From Pseudobdellovibrionaceae bacterium (GTDB taxonomy: Bacteria; Bdellovibrionota; Bdellovibrionia; Bdellovibrionales; JAMPXM01): 8,052 nucleotides of DNA. The position numbers and the translations under genes were made by a program. The stretch's first letter is position 1. Each line of letters begins with the position of its first letter. The DNA lies in contig CAJYIL010000090.1 of NCBI GenBank assembly GCA_913774795.1, forward strand, positions 1 to 8,052, given 5' to 3'. Shown in pieces: positions 6,200 through 8,052 of this stretch. The notes under the pieces were generated by a model. That model did no database searches, was not told the origin of the DNA, and saw only the letters and a list, made by a program, of their open reading frames with translations.

Positions 6200-6813
6200 T
6201 TTGCTTTTACCGGAGACGGCGAGGTTTTCGTTTTCGCCGCCGCCGGGACGTCGATCTGTTTGATGATCTCGGCGATGCGATTGATATTCGAAGTGTAATC
6301 CGAAACGACCAGCATGTTTGAAGGCTCAAACGGAGTCATCTCGCCATCTTTCGAGGGGAGAATCCGCAGACGCTTATTCAACTCTTCGACCGACACGTAC
6401 TTCGGTTTGATGATCCATGTGACCATCCGATTCGGCTGTGGAGGCGGAAGTTCGGTGAACGTCGGAATCGCGTCTCGCTGAGCATTGCGCGCTGACTTCA
6501 CAATGAACGTGTCGCCCTGCTCGAAAAGCGAGAATCCGTTGATGGCCAGCACGTCGCAGAGATGATTGAAAGCTTCTTCTGCCGAAACGTCGCCGGGAAC
6601 AAGGACCGTCGCTCGACCGCGCACTCCAGGATCCAGAATAAACTTTTGGCCCGTCGCTTTAGAATAAGTCGAGATCATCGCGCTGATCTCGCCATTATCG
6701 AAATTAAATTTTAATTTTATGTCAGCGGGCGGCTTGATCATCTCGGCCGAGTGCGCGCGAGGGCTTGCGACTGCGATGAGGGCAAGTGCGATCACTCCAA
6801 AAAATAGTTTCAT
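6196..6813 (-). CDS. Pore-less secretin-like protein: GspD-type N0-N1 domains only
   Basis: The chosen start is ATG 6813, preceded by GAAAGG (6824-6819) at 5 bases. It gives a 205-residue protein opening with a signal peptide, MKLFFGVIALALIAVA, cleaved around AHSA23. An upstream in-frame ATG at 6855 has no usable SD spacing and would bury the signal. Residues about 30-115 match the secretin N0 domain: LKFNFDNGEISAMISTY, GQKFILDPGVRGRATV, FNHLCDVLAINGFSL, then TFIVK. Residues about 128-190 match N1: VTWIIKPKYVSVEELNKRLR, FEPSNMLVVSDYTSNINRI, EIIKQIDVP. A short polar tail (KTKTSPSPVKAN) follows. There is no N2, N3 or beta-barrel secretin domain, whereas full GspD is about 650 residues. In type II systems N0 and N1 form the periplasmic ring that contacts GspC and substrates. 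This protein could be an accessory ring subunit, an adaptor, or a divergent periplasmic protein using the fold. No other secretion gene is in the window. Its C-terminus overlaps the stop of the convergent gene by 4 bases. Confidence 0.85.
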   Translation of the reverse strand: MKLFFGVIALALIAVASPRAHSAEMIKPPADIKLKFNFDNGEISAMISTYSKATGQKFILDPGVRGRATVLVPGDVSAEEAFNHLCDVLAINGFSLFEQGDTFIVKSARNAQRDAIPTFTELPPPQPNRMVTWIIKPKYVSVEELNKRLRILPSKDGEMTPFEPSNMLVVSDYTSNINRIAEIIKQIDVPAAAKTKTSPSPVKAN

Positions 6814-7036
6814 ATCAACCTTTCTCGTTTGAGCTCTCTCAATCGATTTACTCATCTTTCGGAATTCGATCGAGCGAAATGGAGGAACCCCTTGAGAGAA
6901 TTGGTCGTCCGGGCAGTTCCAAAATGGGTGAACCCCGCACTCCCGCAAAAAGCCGGTGCGCGGGGGCTGCTTTGGTCCGCTCTCGCTCTATCAAGTTGAC
7001 GTGTTTAGACGTCCACTCGACCGAGCGACTTGATTA
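6814..7036. other. Intergenic region between the two minus-strand genes
   Basis: These 223 bases hold no convincing gene on either strand. A G/C-rich inverted repeat lies at 6933-6965: CCCCGCAC pairs with GTGC-GC-GGGG with a 2-base bulge and a 15-base loop. A shorter one lies at 6998-7013 (GACGT, 6-base loop, ACGTC). Read on the minus strand, the first could end the transcript of the upstream gene, but no T-run follows it directly. I see no strong promoter for the secretin-like gene. The near-symmetric TGATTATCA (7031-7039) covers the stop of the upstream gene. Confidence 0.5.
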
Positions 7037-7957
7037 TCAGTGATTGGAGCCGATCTTTCGGCACGCGTGGATGATTTCCCAGTAGCCGTAGAGAGTCTCG
7101 AGTTCATTCAAATGGAAGGAGACGAAGAGCCCGCCGTCACCGGAACCCACGTCTCCGGTGACTTTTTTCTCCGCAAGGCTGTTCACTTCGTCGGGTGAAA
7201 ATAGATTTCCGAGCTCACGCATCGATTCGTTCTGCATCTGCGTGAGATTGAGTTTTACGAAACCCTTTTCGTCAGGAGTCGATTTTCTGCCGAAGTGCAA
7301 GAGAGCGCGCATCGGTTTCAGTTCTTTTTCGTCGATCGAAGTTCGCTTTTCCTCGGATTTGAAAACCCAGTCGTTATAGAAATCCGCAAACGACATGATC
7401 ATTTCGGGTTTGAACAAAGTCAGTTTCTGTTTACCTTCACCCAGGTCTTCGATCTTCATGTGACCAAGACCTTGAAGCACTTCTTGAAACCGCGTCATCT
7501 TCGACGTCGGTTGTTGGAAAATTTGAATCGTATAATTGCGCAGACGGTTTGGCGGAACGACGGTACCGTCGGGGGTTTTCTCTCCGTACCGATGTGCAAC
7601 CAAACCCAAAATCGCCGACAGGCGCGTGACAAGATGAGGAGTGAAGAAGGTCGCTTCATCCTCCGCGGTTTTCTCGAGGTTTTTGATTTTGGTGTTCGCA
7701 TTTCGGAGGTGGGTGTTCACCGTCCGCATGATGGCCTTGAGCCATTCGGGGAATGTCTTGAATTGTGCGTTTAGCGCTCGGAACGGCAGCTCAATGACCT
7801 CTGAGTTCATCAGAGCCTTGGCGCCCGCCGACCGAGGCTTACTGTCGAAGAACGCCATCTCACCCAGCATGTCGCCGGCGCCAAGCTCTGCGAGATGGAT
7901 CTCGCTGGAGCCTTTCACTTTCGTGATCGCGATCTTTCCGGAGTTGATGACGTACAT
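7037..7957 (-). CDS. Cyclic-nucleotide-binding CRP-like regulator with extra C-terminal domain; 5' end disrupted
   Basis: Counting from ATG 7957, residues 1-60 are most of a cNMP-binding beta barrel (MYVINSGKIAITKV). The phosphate-binding cassette is LGEMAFFDSKPRSAGA, with E33 and R42 at the family spacing of 9; these contact the ribose and the cyclic phosphate, so cAMP or cGMP binding is likely. Residues about 67-100 form the long linker helix. Residues 107-186 resemble a CRP winged helix (LVTRLSAILGLVA, then LRNYTIQIFQQPTSKMTRFQEVLQGLGHMKI), though the recognition helix is not canonical. Residues 187-306 are an added domain I do not recognise, ending YGYWEIIHACRKIGSNH. Starting at 7957 would remove the first strands of the barrel. 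Those strands are encoded upstream in the same frame (KLNKGYVLFRECDTSDA) but are cut off from a normal start by a stop. The gene may be a recent pseudogene, may carry a sequencing error, or may start aberrantly. It stands alone, 223 bases ahead of the secretin-like gene on the same strand. Confidence 0.85.
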   Translation of the reverse strand: MYVINSGKIAITKVKGSSEIHLAELGAGDMLGEMAFFDSKPRSAGAKALMNSEVIELPFRALNAQFKTFPEWLKAIMRTVNTHLRNANTKIKNLEKTAEDEATFFTPHLVTRLSAILGLVAHRYGEKTPDGTVVPPNRLRNYTIQIFQQPTSKMTRFQEVLQGLGHMKIEDLGEGKQKLTLFKPEMIMSFADFYNDWVFKSEEKRTSIDEKELKPMRALLHFGRKSTPDEKGFVKLNLTQMQNESMRELGNLFSPDEVNSLAEKKVTGDVGSGDGGLFVSFHLNELETLYGYWEIIHACRKIGSNH

Positions 7958-8023
7958 CGCATCGGATGTGTCGCATTCCCGGAAAAGAACGTAGCCTTTG
8001 TTGAGTTTCCTAGGTCATGACAT
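7958..8023 (-). other. Interrupted 5' coding segment of the cNMP-binding gene
   Basis: Read on the minus strand in frame with ATG 7957, this segment is ATG-TCA-TGA-CCT-AGG-AAA-CTC, then codons for NKGYVLFRECDTSDA. Those residues fit the missing first strands of the cNMP barrel. The third codon is TGA (8017-8015). The better-placed ATG is at 8018, 6 bases after the SD AAGGGG (8030-8025). It reads ATG-ACC-TAG in the other frame; losing one base from CCTAGG would join it to the gene as MTRKLNKGYVLF. No ATG, GTG or TTG lies in frame between the TGA and 7957. Confidence 0.7.
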
Positions 8024-8045
8024 TCCCCTTCAGTGTAAGGGAAAT
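8022..8045 (-). promoter_or_regulatory. SD hairpin and possible -10 element before the cNMP-binding gene
   Basis: On the minus strand ATTTCCCTT (8045-8037) pairs with AAGGGGAAT (8030-8022) across the loop ACACTG: nine pairs, one of them G-U. The 3' arm holds the SD AAGGGG. The loop region also reads TACACT (8037-8032), the same hexamer as the putative -10 at 573-578. If that is the promoter, transcription would begin near 8025 and the hairpin would not be in the RNA. The -35 would lie beyond the window, so the two readings cannot be separated here. Confidence 0.4.
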
Positions 8046-8052
8046 GAACCGG

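Noticed and set aside
6218..6238. GGCGA / TCGCC inverted repeat near the convergent stops, considered as a terminator
   Set aside because: Only five pairs with a long loop, inside coding sequence, and no T-run after it on either strand.
6814..6948. N-terminal extension of the secretin-like protein by 45 residues
   Set aside because: It would place a polar segment before an obvious signal peptide, and the SD fits ATG 6813.
6786..7043. Possible 85-residue plus-strand protein in the intergenic region
   Set aside because: It overlaps the start of the secretin-like gene and the end of the cNMP gene, has no SD, and its composition is that of antisense and non-coding sequence.

Overview
The window looks like chromosomal DNA of a free-living Gram-negative bacterium. 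It has two Sec signal peptides, secretin-type periplasmic domains and a moderately GC-rich composition that looks even across the genes. The best taxonomic guess is Bdellovibrionota (Bdellovibrio and relatives). This rests on the overall style of the cyclic-nucleotide-binding protein, the FecR-like protein and the coiled-coil protein, and is an inference with no marker gene behind it. I see no transposase, integrase, phage gene, CRISPR array, tRNA or rRNA.

Layout. Bases 3-506 (+) are the C-terminal end of a protein with a FecR-like domain and a charged helical tail. Bases 620-2281 (+) encode a 553-residue, proline-free, cysteine-free rod protein. It keeps one 11-residue (hendecad) hydrophobic register from residue 16 to residue 544. 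Twenty-eight bases later begins pyk (2310-3842, +), a complete pyruvate kinase with the signature of K+-independent enzymes. The gap between the two genes is almost entirely a 13-bp hairpin that buries the pyk ribosome binding site. A probable terminator follows pyk. Bases 3992-6199 (+) encode a 735-residue exported protein: signal peptide, hendecad repeat, Pro/Gln-rich linker, then a domain with a plausible papain/transglutaminase-like Cys-His-Asp set.

Two minus-strand genes come next. Bases 6196-6813 encode a small exported protein made only of the N0 and N1 domains of a type II secretin (GspD), with no pore. Its stop overlaps that of the preceding gene tail to tail at TTAA. Bases 7037-7957 encode a CRP-like cyclic-nucleotide-binding protein with an added C-terminal domain. 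Its 5' end is disrupted: the reading frame continues upstream through the missing first strands of the domain but meets a stop before any well-placed start.

The most unusual things here are the uninterrupted hendecad rod protein and its SD-occluding hairpin to pyk, the pore-less secretin N0-N1 protein, and the broken start of the nucleotide-binding regulator. I see no clear multi-gene defence, secretion or metabolic system. The only probable operon is rod protein-pyk. The other genes look like separately transcribed units.
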